From Nitrospiraceae bacterium (GTDB lineage: Bacteria; Nitrospirota; Nitrospiria; Nitrospirales; Nitrospiraceae), in contig JAHBWI010000006.1 of the NCBI GenBank assembly GCA_019637075.1, positions 124,001-188,000 on the forward strand: 64,000 bases of DNA, written 5' to 3'. This document shows, one piece after another, positions 17,681 through 26,339 of this stretch; position 1 is the stretch's first letter, and each line of letters opens with the position of its first letter. Under the pieces are notes generated by a model. It was given only the letters and a program-made list of their open reading frames with translations, was not told the origin of the DNA and did not search any database. Made by a program: the position numbers and the translations under genes.

Positions 17681-17909
17681 GGGAGCGACCTGACATTAAA
17701 GTTGTAGACATATCCCCATAGAGGCAGTGCTGCCTACTGACGACCTCTTCACCAAATCTCACTCCTCCTGGTGGCGGACCTATCGCAGCCTGGCCGCCGG
17801 GATTGGGCCCTTCGGGGAGGGTGGCAGCTTCAACTATCACATCCAACTCGCCGCGGTGGGAACGGTGTTACGGCTCCAGATGCCGGACTTCACAACAAGA
17901 AAAGGGCGC

Positions 17910-18123
17910 GGGAGTCTTTTCTTGAGGCGGATGGACGGCTTCAGGTAGAAGGGCCGCATGCCCCGCCGTCCGCGCCTTCCTACTGGAGACTTCGTGTACC
18001 ATGTCCTGAACCGGCGTGTGGGGCGGCTTCCCCTGTTCGACAAGCCCACCGCTATGCGGCCTTCGAGAAGATCCTGGCGGAGGCCCACGCGGCCACCCAC
18101 ATTCGTCGCAAGAAAAGACTCCC
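17910..18123. repeat. Perfect 15-bp inverted repeats flanking a RAYT remnant
   Basis: GGGAGTCTTTTCTTG (17910-17924) and its exact reverse complement CAAGAAAAGACTCCC (18109-18123) enclose 184 bp containing the transposase fragment. REP-associated transposases act at hairpin-forming repeats, so this may be a decayed mobile unit that lost most of its gene. Confidence 0.65.
17958..18108 (+). pseudogene. REP-associated tyrosine transposase (RAYT, Y1_Tnp) fragment
   Basis: The start ATG and MPRRPRLPTGDFVYHVLNRR are the characteristic N-terminus of RAYT proteins. After VGRLPLFDKP the frame shifts by one base and continues as YAAFEKILAEAHAATHIR, also typical. The sequence then stops resembling the family just at the right inverted repeat. 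The HUH motif and catalytic Tyr are missing, so this is a dead remnant. Confidence 0.8.
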
Positions 18124-18367
18124 ACCCCTGTTCTCTCTTTGGCCCCTCCTGGAAATCTCATCTCACCACAGTGGAGAGAACGTCGAGGACGCATTCTTTC
18201 TAGACTCGAGGCAATATGCTATAGATACGAACACGTAACTATAGGACGCAGACATTAAGAGTGCATGCTTCGGTCACAGTTTGCAAACTGGAGAAATCTT
18301 GTAAGGTGCTCTCGTAAATCGCACGACGAATCAGGTGTTCACGCACAGCTCATGAAAGGGTAACGGC

Positions 18368-20296
18368 ATGCAAGATATGGGCAGACATAGCATTCCCGGG
18401 GCGCTACTCTCCTTCTGGATCATGGCGCTCCTATTGATTTCTGGGAGTGGCTGTACTGTCCCGCTGTATAAAGACTCATTCAACAAACAATATGAACAAC
18501 AACAAGCCGAAGCACTACGGTTTTTGAACGCTCCGCCCAATCAGCCGTCCAGACCAGACGAGATTCTTGCGAGCACTGTTTCAGAGCTGACGGAGCGATC
18601 GATGAAGGAACTCGGCTCACGAAACGATATTGTGCTCGTGATGTTTGTGGCCCAAAATGAGGTGACGACCACACTCTATAAAATCAGGGACACCATGCGG
18701 TCCAGGGATCCGAAGTCGTCCTTAAACCCCTATTGGGTGATTGATGTCCCCGGATTAGTCGGAGACCCACAAACGAATTGCGGTGTTGTGGTCGGTCACT
18801 GGTATGCGTACGAGAAATATCCATATCGTGCGCCATGGGAACGAATTGTGGATGCGGTCTTAGAACGGGAAGCGACGTATGGCACATACCTTTACTCGCA
18901 CAACGGGAAATTTCTCCTGACCGAAGATGGCCAACCCGAGATGGAGGCGCTACAAGAGGTTTGCTTCCCAGGTCACGCATTAGCCTCGACTCGTTTCGAT
19001 TCGTTTGGGGCGGCCAAACAGAGCCGTCCGGCCTTGGCGCGGTGGAGGCCGACATCTACGTCAGATGAATTTGCCACTGTGCAGACGACGACAAAAGATG
19101 TGGTTGCCAAGACACTCATGGGCGACACGCTAGTGGGACAGGCATGCGTCAACACCGTGAATATTAACCTGAGGATCACCGATGTCTTTCTCAATAATCG
19201 CGCTGAGCAGAATGACCCGATGTACTTAATGAAGGGGGTCTTGAAGGTCTCTCGCAATGCACAGACTTCCCCGGAGATTGCCTTGGTAGGAGCCATTTCA
19301 CGAGTAAATGGCGTCGTGAATCTCGCGGCCTCAAGCGAAGAGCCCAATCCCCGTTACAGAAACACCATCATTTCGCTTTTTAGAGATGATGCGGACAGTG
19401 GATTGGAAGGAATGATTGAGGGCATGGAGGAAACTGAGACTGCGGGGTGCGACGATGTTCGGCTCACGAGCAAGAATGGGACGAAATTGACTGCGTTTCC
19501 CAAGATGACGGCCCAGGTTGCGTTCTTCTTCTCCAACCCCCAAATGGCCCCTCGATCCAAACTTTATTCAGTCTACTGGCTCAAAGTCGCGGAGGCCCGT
19601 GACAGTATTGATGCACCGTATTACCTTGGATCTCGCTACGAACAGCGCGGCGCGACGGACCCGAATTACTATGCCCTCGCAGTGCAGTATTACTTAGCAG
19701 CGACCACCGCCTACGATGATGCAAGGGCACAAGCCGCTTTAGGGCGCATGTATGAGAAGGGGCAAGGAACAAAGAGAGACCCGGAGAAAGCCGAGCAGTG
19801 GAGCAGCGTGGCAAAGACCACCCGCCAAGGCGCTACGCGCATATGTGCGTCCCCGCAAGTGAGAGAAGTGATTCAACGTCTTCTTACGCAGGTCTATCTC
19901 CAGAACAAGGCTGGGTCTGAGGCGATGAACGCTCTGACCGGGATTCGTCCAGACCGAGGGGAGATCACGATCAGCAAAGTGACGGCTGAAGACGTGTTAT
20001 CGTTGAACCACGCGTTTATCTGCCGCGCTAAAGGCGGGTTTGATAATCCCAATTTTCAGATGGAGATGCCTGAGACAAAGATTACCGTTTGGAGAGACCA
20101 ATACGGCAACGTAACTACTACGGACAATTCAATGGAACAGTTTTCGTCGCAAGCAGGACCCGCACTGATGAACGAAGCTGCCAGAAACGTGGTGAACTAT
20201 CTCACGTTTAAGCTGACGCCATTAGGCAATAGTCGTTTCAAAATAACCTACCGAGGCCCAAGAGGCATTCAGTCGGAGGAGCTCCAGGTAAACTAG
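18368..20296 (+). CDS. Large lipoprotein with Sel1-like repeats
   Basis: 642 residues from ATG 18368. The signal peptide ends in a lipobox (LLISGSGC, about Cys29), so it is membrane-anchored outside the cytoplasm. Residues 30-400 have no recognised domain and contain mixed beta segments. Residues about 415-480 match Sel1/TPR-like repeats (APYYLGSRYEQRG, YYLAATTAYDDARAQAALGRMYEKGQGTKRDPEKAEQW), which usually mediate protein-protein contacts. The gene and its small follower have lower GC and different codon use than the neighbouring core genes, consistent with an acquired patch beside the RAYT remnant. Confidence 0.75.
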   Translation: MQDMGRHSIPGALLSFWIMALLLISGSGCTVPLYKDSFNKQYEQQQAEALRFLNAPPNQPSRPDEILASTVSELTERSMKELGSRNDIVLVMFVAQNEVTTTLYKIRDTMRSRDPKSSLNPYWVIDVPGLVGDPQTNCGVVVGHWYAYEKYPYRAPWERIVDAVLEREATYGTYLYSHNGKFLLTEDGQPEMEALQEVCFPGHALASTRFDSFGAAKQSRPALARWRPTSTSDEFATVQTTTKDVVAKTLMGDTLVGQACVNTVNINLRITDVFLNNRAEQNDPMYLMKGVLKVSRNAQTSPEIALVGAISRVNGVVNLAASSEEPNPRYRNTIISLFRDDADSGLEGMIEGMEETETAGCDDVRLTSKNGTKLTAFPKMTAQVAFFFSNPQMAPRSKLYSVYWLKVAEARDSIDAPYYLGSRYEQRGATDPNYYALAVQYYLAATTAYDDARAQAALGRMYEKGQGTKRDPEKAEQWSSVAKTTRQGATRICASPQVREVIQRLLTQVYLQNKAGSEAMNALTGIRPDRGEITISKVTAEDVLSLNHAFICRAKGGFDNPNFQMEMPETKITVWRDQYGNVTTTDNSMEQFSSQAGPALMNEAARNVVNYLTFKLTPLGNSRFKITYRGPRGIQSEELQVN

Positions 20297-20334
20297 TCCC
20301 CCACGTCTACCATCTTGGTGAGAGCTGTCCCTCC

Positions 20335-20640
20335 ATGGAGTGCATTCACGGGGCAGGTCGCAACGCCGAGCCAACTCTCTTCATTGATGGAGTCCCCGTT
20401 AAAGACGGATCACGCATCATCAAAGTGGAAGGCAATATTACCGTTATGGGATTTCTAGTGAAAAGCCCTGAGTTATTGAAAGAGGGGGCCGCGCTGGAGG
20501 TGCGCATGCCAGATCAGCCCAGCACGAAAGCTACAGTGCCTGGCGAGCTACAGAAAAATAACATTCGACCTCTCTCAGAAGATGCCGCAAGACGACCGAA
20601 TATATCGTCCTTTAAAGAGTGGCTAGAACGGGGCAAGTGA
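20335..20640 (+). CDS. Small hypothetical protein following the Sel1 lipoprotein
   Basis: 101 residues. It begins 38 bp after the lipoprotein stop on the same strand and probably shares its transcript. The sequence (PTLFIDGVPVKDGSRIIKVEGNITVMGFLV) suggests a small beta domain; no family is recognised. There is no clear ribosome binding site at ATG 20335, so the start is uncertain. The 290 bp after it show nothing recognisable. Confidence 0.5.
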   Translation: MECIHGAGRNAEPTLFIDGVPVKDGSRIIKVEGNITVMGFLVKSPELLKEGAALEVRMPDQPSTKATVPGELQKNNIRPLSEDAARRPNISSFKEWLERGK

Positions 20641-20930
20641 CCTTCACCGGATTGGATTTCAATAGAGAAAAGAAAAAGGATCGTAAACACAAACTCCCGC
20701 CCCCTTTCTCTTCCTCCCCAAGCAGGGTCCCACTCTCGGCTTGCCGAATGGCCTAGACGATCTGCTCTTCGGAGAATCGTGACTGCTTCAACGATCCGCT
20801 CCTTTCGTCGAGGACCGCCGAAGCCGGTATCGTACTCTGGATTTGACTTGCCGCCGTTTTCGGGGGAGACGTCACTCAGAGGAGCGGAGAATTTATCTGC
20901 AACTTTAATGGCAGCTCACAAGGGACCGCG

Positions 20931-22868
20931 TCAAGACGCCGCTCGCCGCTGGGAAGAGGCGGATGAAGCAGTGGAGATGTAGTCGCACAACCGGCGGGCG
21001 ATGATGCCGTTGGACAGCCAGGGATAGTGGCCTTCCGAAGCTTGATGACCGATTTCCGCCACGAGTTGGTCCTCGTTGCTTCCTCCGAGTTCGTGGATCA
21101 TCGGGGCAAGACGGCGTTGCGCTTGCCTGAATACCTGATCGACCAACTCCCAAGCCCGATCGTCACCCTCCGTCCGCACGAACGATTCCGCCGATATCGC
21201 GCTTGCCGCAACGGTCAGCAGTTCTTCACCGATTGCTTCGATCCTGGCCTGTCGACCTTGATCGTCGCGGAGCCCTTTGCCATGGCGGACCATCGCCCAG
21301 AAGATGGCGCGCGCCAGCCGGCGGCTGCTCCGTTCCACCTGACGCAAGATGGTTTCGAGCCGGGGATCGCACGACCCGTTAATACCGCGCAGCGACTGCC
21401 GGCGCCAGAGACTCAGGTACCAAGGGACATAGAAGCAAACCAGCTTCAGCCATTCCCAGAGCCGCTGGGTCTTGCCGACTTCCGTGCCGAGGTATCGCTG
21501 GGCCCGATCCAGGTGGGGACTCAATCCTTCCCTCGCCACGAAGGGTCGGAGAATATCCGTCGCGCCTTCGCCGATGCGGTACATTTCGGCATCCCGCACC
21601 AACTGTTCGATCCCGAATGCCGGCTCCCCTCGGCGTCCCTTCGAATCCGCCGTTTCATACCCCATCCCCCCGAAGATGACCTGCGCATCCTTCAGGAAAC
21701 GAATCGTGGTCTCCGAACAAAAGATCTTGGCGACGGCGGCCTCGATACGAACGTCGTAGCTATGTTGTTCCGCCATCCGCCAGACCGTCGAGGCCAGCGC
21801 CTCCATGGCCCAGAGGTTGGCAGCCATCCGCCCCAGCCTGACACGTTGCGTCTGGCGTTGGCTCAGGGGCCGTTGAAAGGTCAGGCGTTGATTGGCCCGG
21901 TCGAGCGTCGGCTGCCACGCCTGTTTCGCCATGCCGAGACAAATGGCCGGGATGCTGACGGCTCGCCCTACGTTGAGAATGGTAAGGGCATACTTCAGGC
22001 CTCGCCCGACCTCACCGATCAGGTCGTCAGCCGGAATCTTCACATTGGAAAACGTCATGTAGGCGTTCTCAATGCCGCGACAGCCTTCGAACTGACAACG
22101 CTGCCGGACCAGCACCCCCGGCGACCTCATATCCAATACGAAGGCGGTGTGCACCAGCTCCTCCGCTCCTTGGCCATCTGGACAGGCAACCCAGCGGGTC
22201 TGCTCTCTTTGTCGTTCGCGCCTTGCCGGGACCCTGGCAATCAACGTGACATAACGGGCGATCGAGCCGTTCGTGCACCAGAGCTTCTCGCCGTTGACGA
22301 GAAACGTGGTGCCGCTGGGATCCAACACCGCCTCGGTTTGAATGTGCGCGGCATCCGACCCCGTGATGGATTCCGTGAGCGCAAAAGCCGAGACGGCCTC
22401 CCTGGCCACGACCGGTAGGTATTTGCGTTTCTGTTCTTCGTTTCCGAACAGCAGCAGCGGCATGGCGATTCCGATCGACTGCGGTACCGCCACGGTCAGG
22501 GCGAGAATGTTGCTCCAACTCGCCATCAACACGAGGGCCCGGCCATAGTTGCTGTAGGACAAACCGAGGCCTCCATACTGCGTGGGAATTTTCATCCCGA
22601 AGGCCCCGAGTGCAAAGAGCCCCTGAAGCACGGAGTCCGGGATTTTTGCGGTACGTTCAATTTCGTCGGGATCGACTTCCGTGCGCAGAAACGTTTCCAG
22701 CCGGGGACGGAATCGTTCCCACAGTTCCTGTTGCTCCGGCGGCTCCTCCGGAGCGAGCAAGAGGGAGAAATCCGGCTTCCCGACGAAGAGGCCGGCCATG
22801 AAGCTGCGACCGCTCAGCCGCTCGCGCGCTTCTTCGATCCGTTCCAAGCCTTTGAACAGATGTCCCAC
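20931..22868 (-). CDS. Large acyl-CoA dehydrogenase
   Basis: 645 residues from GTG 22868, chosen because GAGGGGGG lies just upstream and it clears the previous gene; a GTG at 22895 is possible. FAD-dependent dehydrogenation of acyl-CoA to enoyl-CoA. Conserved blocks: KIPTQYGGLGLSYSNYGR, the FAD/substrate segment AFALTESITGSDAA, NGEKLWCTNG, and VGRAVSIPAICLGMA. The segment around VIFGGMGYETADSKGRR precedes the usual catalytic-base region, and the protein has a C-terminal extension of about 200 residues compared with short-chain enzymes. Last gene of the leftward unit; could oxidise butyryl-CoA or longer acyls made by the divergent unit. Confidence 0.85.
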   Translation of the reverse strand: MGHLFKGLERIEEARERLSGRSFMAGLFVGKPDFSLLLAPEEPPEQQELWERFRPRLETFLRTEVDPDEIERTAKIPDSVLQGLFALGAFGMKIPTQYGGLGLSYSNYGRALVLMASWSNILALTVAVPQSIGIAMPLLLFGNEEQKRKYLPVVAREAVSAFALTESITGSDAAHIQTEAVLDPSGTTFLVNGEKLWCTNGSIARYVTLIARVPARRERQREQTRWVACPDGQGAEELVHTAFVLDMRSPGVLVRQRCQFEGCRGIENAYMTFSNVKIPADDLIGEVGRGLKYALTILNVGRAVSIPAICLGMAKQAWQPTLDRANQRLTFQRPLSQRQTQRVRLGRMAANLWAMEALASTVWRMAEQHSYDVRIEAAVAKIFCSETTIRFLKDAQVIFGGMGYETADSKGRRGEPAFGIEQLVRDAEMYRIGEGATDILRPFVAREGLSPHLDRAQRYLGTEVGKTQRLWEWLKLVCFYVPWYLSLWRRQSLRGINGSCDPRLETILRQVERSSRRLARAIFWAMVRHGKGLRDDQGRQARIEAIGEELLTVAASAISAESFVRTEGDDRAWELVDQVFRQAQRRLAPMIHELGGSNEDQLVAEIGHQASEGHYPWLSNGIIARRLCDYISTASSASSQRRAAS

Positions 22869-22879
22869 CGTATCCCCCC

Positions 22880-24283
22880 TCAGGTGGCGCGGCACAGTGC
22901 CGCCGGTTGTTGCACCGCTTCAAAACGTGCGGTGAAATGCCGCAAGACCGGTGCTTCGTACGTCATGGTCAAGCCCTGCACACGGTCTCGTTGCCGATAG
23001 AGTTCGGCGATCGATTCAGCGACGTACGCGATCTGCATGCTCGTATAGACCCGTCGAGGAATCGCGAGCCGCACCAATTCCAGTTCGGGATGAATCGTCC
23101 GGCCGGTGGCAGGGTCTTTTTTCCCGAACATCACCGTGCCGACTTCAACGCCGCGAATGCCATACTCTCGGTAGAGCGCGACGGCCAGCGACTGGGCAGG
23201 AAACTGTTCACGCTCGAGATGCGGGAGAAACTCCTTGGCATTCACATACACCGCATGGCCACCGATGGGCTTGAGGATCGGTACGCCCGCCTGCTCCAGC
23301 ATCTCACCCAGATACCGAACCTGGCCGATCCGAAAACTCAGATAGGCCTCGTCCAGCACCTCGCGCAACCCGCGCGCCATCGCCTCCAAGTCGCGGCCGG
23401 CGAGGCCCCCGTAGGTTGGGAAACCTTCGACCAGAATCAACATGTTGGTAATGTCCTCGGCCCACCGGTCATGGTTGAGGCTCAGAAACCCTCCGATGTT
23501 CACCAGCCCGTCCTTCTTGGCCGACATCGTACAGCCGTCCCCGTACGAGAAGAGTTCTCGGGCAATCTCCAGGACGGATTTGTCGGCATACCCCGGCTCA
23601 CGCTCTTTGATGAAAAAACAATTTTCGGCGAATCGGCAGGCATCGAAAAAGAGGGGAATACCGTATCGATCCAGCAACGCTTTGGTCCAACGGACATTCT
23701 CCATCGCCACGGGCTGACCACCGCCGCTGTTGTTCGTGATCGTCAGCATGACGAACGGGATGCGTTCCCGGCCGATATGCTCGATCGTATCCTCCAGTCG
23801 CACCAAATCCATGTTGCCCTTGAACGGCACCTCGCAGTGAGGGTCGTACGCTTCCTTAATCACGAGGTCGAGCGGATAGGCCCCCTGATGCTCGATGTTG
23901 GCGCGGGTGGTGTCGAAATGGATGTTGTTCGGCACGCACATGCCGCTCTTGACGACGGTGGAAAACAACAGGTGTTCGGCCATGCGGCCTTGGTGGGTGG
24001 GGATCACATGCCGATAGCCGAAGATCGAACGGACCGTGTCCTCGAAATGGTAGTAGTTCTTGCTCCCGGCGTAGGACTCGTCCCCAAGCATCAACCCGGC
24101 CCACTGCATGTCGCTCATGGCCGAGGTACCGCTGTCGCTCAGCAGGTCTACATACACGCTTTCGGCGGGAACTCGAAAAAGATTGTAACCGGCTTGGCGC
24201 AGGAGACGCTCTCGCTCCTCCCTTGTAGTCAATCGAATGGGCTCAACGACTTTGATCTTGAACGGCTCCGAGGGAAATTTCAT
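22880..24283 (-). CDS. tnaA: Tryptophanase (PLP beta-eliminating lyase)
   Basis: 467 residues. Predicted reaction: L-Trp to indole, pyruvate and ammonia. The PLP lysine is K257 in MSAKKDGLVNIGG. Overall sequence is close to tyrosine phenol-lyase (GLAGRDLEAMARGLRE, GVPILKPIGGHAVY), but two residues point to tryptophanase. The position of TPL Arg381, which holds the phenol hydroxyl, is Val (GIRGVEVGT), and the C-terminal box reads RHFTARF with His where TPL has Phe, as in E. coli TnaA. Start ATG 24283 follows CGGAGG and overlaps the regulator gene by 41 bp. Substrate preference remains an inference from these residues. Confidence 0.8.
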   Translation of the reverse strand: MKFPSEPFKIKVVEPIRLTTREERERLLRQAGYNLFRVPAESVYVDLLSDSGTSAMSDMQWAGLMLGDESYAGSKNYYHFEDTVRSIFGYRHVIPTHQGRMAEHLLFSTVVKSGMCVPNNIHFDTTRANIEHQGAYPLDLVIKEAYDPHCEVPFKGNMDLVRLEDTIEHIGRERIPFVMLTITNNSGGGQPVAMENVRWTKALLDRYGIPLFFDACRFAENCFFIKEREPGYADKSVLEIARELFSYGDGCTMSAKKDGLVNIGGFLSLNHDRWAEDITNMLILVEGFPTYGGLAGRDLEAMARGLREVLDEAYLSFRIGQVRYLGEMLEQAGVPILKPIGGHAVYVNAKEFLPHLEREQFPAQSLAVALYREYGIRGVEVGTVMFGKKDPATGRTIHPELELVRLAIPRRVYTSMQIAYVAESIAELYRQRDRVQGLTMTYEAPVLRHFTARFEAVQQPAALCRAT

Positions 24284-25241
24284 GGGATGACCTCCGGAAA
24301 CGAGCCAATTCCGCCTTGAAGGCTTTTGGGCCGGCGTATTCGAAGACGTACCGGGTCATGTCGAAGAGCGGAGCAGGATCGAGGTCACGCAGCAGTTCCG
24401 GCTTCCAGGTGATCTCGAGTTGATTGATCATCGTGATCGGCGTCATGGGCCCGACCATGCCGAGCTGCACCTGGCCGTATGATCGGGAGAAGATGAGAAT
24501 TTCGCGGTCGAAACAGGCGGTGTTCAAATCGCTGGCTGCGCCCTGCTGTCGATAGTCTTCTTCGAACCGTTGGAACGCGGGCGCCCGTTCCAGTTCATCT
24601 CGAAATGCAAAGAAGATCGCGATGCCGGCACGTTGCTGGTCGTCCATGACCTGAACGGCATCCGCGACGACCCCCTCCTCCTGCATCTGCTCGCGCGTGA
24701 GCACCAACAGACGTCGGATGGCGACCCCGCGTTTGACGGCGCCTTGATTGGCCAGGAGATAACTGGGATAGAGGGCTTCTCCTTTCTTCCAAATATTCCA
24801 TCGTTCCATGATGGCGTCGATGGAAGTGGTCGCGGTTTGAACGAGTCGAACCGCCTCCGCGTTCGCCTCGGCTCCTTCATAGAGAAGGGTCTGGGTCTCG
24901 AGCTGACGCAGTTCACGACCTATCGCTTCCACCTTACGCGGAATGTATTTGGGGGATTTCGGGACATGGAGCATCACGTCAACTGCCGTAAGCGCCAGCG
25001 TCCAATATTCCTTCGCCTGCCTGGGAGCCTTATCCTTCTGCGCAATCAGCAGCAACTCAACGGGATTCTTGTCCAGCAACTTCGCCATCTTGATGCAGAG
25101 TTCAGGCTTGGGGATCTTCAGGCCCCGCCGCATCAAATTCGCCTCGGGTTGCGCAATGCCAAGCTTTCCGGCCAGCGCGTAATCGCTGGTAAGTTCGTAC
25201 CGCTCCTTGATCGCATCAAAATAGGAAGCAATCTCTGCCAT
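24243..25241 (-). CDS. XRE-family regulator with C-terminal sensory domain
   Basis: 332 residues from ATG 25241 after AGGAGCGAGGA. Residues 5-65 are a helix-turn-helix (SDYALAGKLGIAQPEANLMRRGLKIPKPELCIKMAKLL). Residues about 140-330 form an alpha/beta domain (AVKRGVAIRRLLVLTREQM, AGIAIFFAFRDELERAP, REILIFSRSYGQVQLGMVG), reminiscent of sensory domains fused to such HTHs but not assignable with certainty. It lies between the HemeO-like gene and tnaA and overlaps tnaA, so it is a likely local regulator of the divergent catabolic units. The palindrome at 26257 is a candidate target. Confidence 0.7.
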   Translation of the reverse strand: MAEIASYFDAIKERYELTSDYALAGKLGIAQPEANLMRRGLKIPKPELCIKMAKLLDKNPVELLLIAQKDKAPRQAKEYWTLALTAVDVMLHVPKSPKYIPRKVEAIGRELRQLETQTLLYEGAEANAEAVRLVQTATTSIDAIMERWNIWKKGEALYPSYLLANQGAVKRGVAIRRLLVLTREQMQEEGVVADAVQVMDDQQRAGIAIFFAFRDELERAPAFQRFEEDYRQQGAASDLNTACFDREILIFSRSYGQVQLGMVGPMTPITMINQLEITWKPELLRDLDPAPLFDMTRYVFEYAGPKAFKAELARFRRSSHEISLGAVQDQSR

Positions 25242-25290
25242 TCCTCGCTCCTCTCAGCACATGCTTTCGTGGCGTACCGACCGCCCCATA

Positions 25291-26022
25291 TCAGGCTGCG
25301 TGCGGATGGACCTCGTGTGGCGTGAAGTCCGGAGACCGCCGCCGGTCCAACCCCACCCAAAACCCTTCGAGATAATCGAGGACGGCTATGACTCCCTTGC
25401 GAAAATCCTCGTTCCCCTGATCGGCAGCCTTCAGGCTGGACGTTCCTTGAACCGCCGCCACGGCATGTTCCATCGCCTCCTCGTGCGTCGCTTCGAGCTC
25501 ACGATGGTAAGTGAAATAGGTCAGATCGAGGCTGGGATGGCGGGTGAATTTCACGTGGGTCAGGCCGGGGATCAACTGATCCCACATGCTGATGGCCATG
25601 TTTTCCAGCCCGAAGCTGGCACCCAGAGCCAACGCATGATTGCCGTCGCTGTAGAGCCGTTCCATCCCTTCGATGTATGCGCGGGTGGAAGGCAGCATCG
25701 GACTCGTCATCGCCTCATGGATATCGACGCCGAGGGAACGCAGAAAATCTCGATAGAGCAACTCGTGACGCCGTCGAGCCTCGCCGTCGCCCAGCTCTGA
25801 ATACAGCACCTTGGTCAGTTCATCCGCTACCTGTTCATCCTCGGTGTTCACAAGCTGCGCCACCAGAATGCGGGGAAAGAACCGGGCAAAGCTGTAAAAC
25901 TCCACAGCGAACTCTTTGAGCTCACTGTCGCTGAGATCCCCGAGGCCAAACCGGTCGAGATAGGAATTATTGATGGCTCCGTGGCGAAGCACCAGGTTCC
26001 GCATGTCTTGATAAAAGCTCAT
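25291..26022 (-). CDS. Heme-oxygenase-like diiron oxidase family protein (TenA/PqqC-like fold)
   Basis: 243 residues from ATG 26022, preferred over GTG 26028 because GGGAGG lies at ideal distance. The all-helical sequence has the pattern of the heme-oxygenase-like diiron superfamily: E in VAQLVNTEDEQVADELTK, H-E in RRRHELLYRDFL, a central GASFGLENMAISMWDQLIP, and H/E-rich LDLTYFTYHRELEATHEEAMEHAV. Such proteins bind two irons and oxidise small amines, fatty acids or amino-acid derivatives. It is the first gene of the leftward unit with the regulator and tryptophanase, so an amino-acid-derived substrate is plausible but unproven. Confidence 0.7.
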   Translation of the reverse strand: MSFYQDMRNLVLRHGAINNSYLDRFGLGDLSDSELKEFAVEFYSFARFFPRILVAQLVNTEDEQVADELTKVLYSELGDGEARRRHELLYRDFLRSLGVDIHEAMTSPMLPSTRAYIEGMERLYSDGNHALALGASFGLENMAISMWDQLIPGLTHVKFTRHPSLDLTYFTYHRELEATHEEAMEHAVAAVQGTSSLKAADQGNEDFRKGVIAVLDYLEGFWVGLDRRRSPDFTPHEVHPHAA

Positions 26023-26256
26023 GGGCACCTCCCGATTCCTGGTCGATATATCCCGGCGGTCTTTCAGCGCGAGTACGACTCTGAATCGGAATGATATAGT
26101 TTTGTTATTGCCATATCAATAGGCAGTCTCCTCTTATCCATCTTTATCTATAATGCTTTCCTCCACTCATGGCACGAGCACATGGCCGCCAGACCTCCTC
26201 CATGACCATAAATAATATTTTCGCCCTATCATTTGATATTTCTCTTATGTTATCTT

Positions 26257-26270
26257 TTGCCTATTGGCAA
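26257..26270. promoter_or_regulatory. Palindromic operator candidate between the divergent catabolic units
   Basis: TTGCC-TATT-GGCAA is a perfect 14-bp palindrome. A looser copy, TTGCC-N9-GGCA, lies at 26108-26125. Both are in the AT-rich 317-bp gap between the HemeO-like and VOC genes, which otherwise shows no gene. A site for the XRE regulator is a reasonable guess. No convincing -35/-10 pair was identified. Confidence 0.4.
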
Positions 26271-26339
26271 GAGTCGAAGACTCGGATCCCTCGGCAGATC
26301 GCTCCTCACTCCCGTCCCGCAAGCAGAGGAGGCTTCGCC

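Larger units (their letters stand above)
17681..18367. other. Gene-poor accessory stretch with transposase debris
   Basis: No intact gene is seen. It contains the RAYT remnant at 17958-18108 flanked by 15-bp inverted repeats and a short palindrome GGCAGTGCTGCC (17722-17733). Composition and codon use shift after this point. Confidence 0.5.

Noticed and set aside
21027-22418. 463-codon open frame on the plus strand
   Set aside because: It lies antisense to the acyl-CoA dehydrogenase, whose motifs are clear; the frame is open only because of high GC codon bias.
22880-24283. Tyrosine phenol-lyase call
   Set aside because: The Arg381-equivalent is Val and the C-terminal Phe is His, as in tryptophanase, although overall similarity to TPL is high.
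22907-24319. 470-codon open frame on the plus strand
   Set aside because: Antisense to the tryptophanase gene, which has an intact PLP site and a ribosome binding site; the plus-strand product has no recognisable domain.
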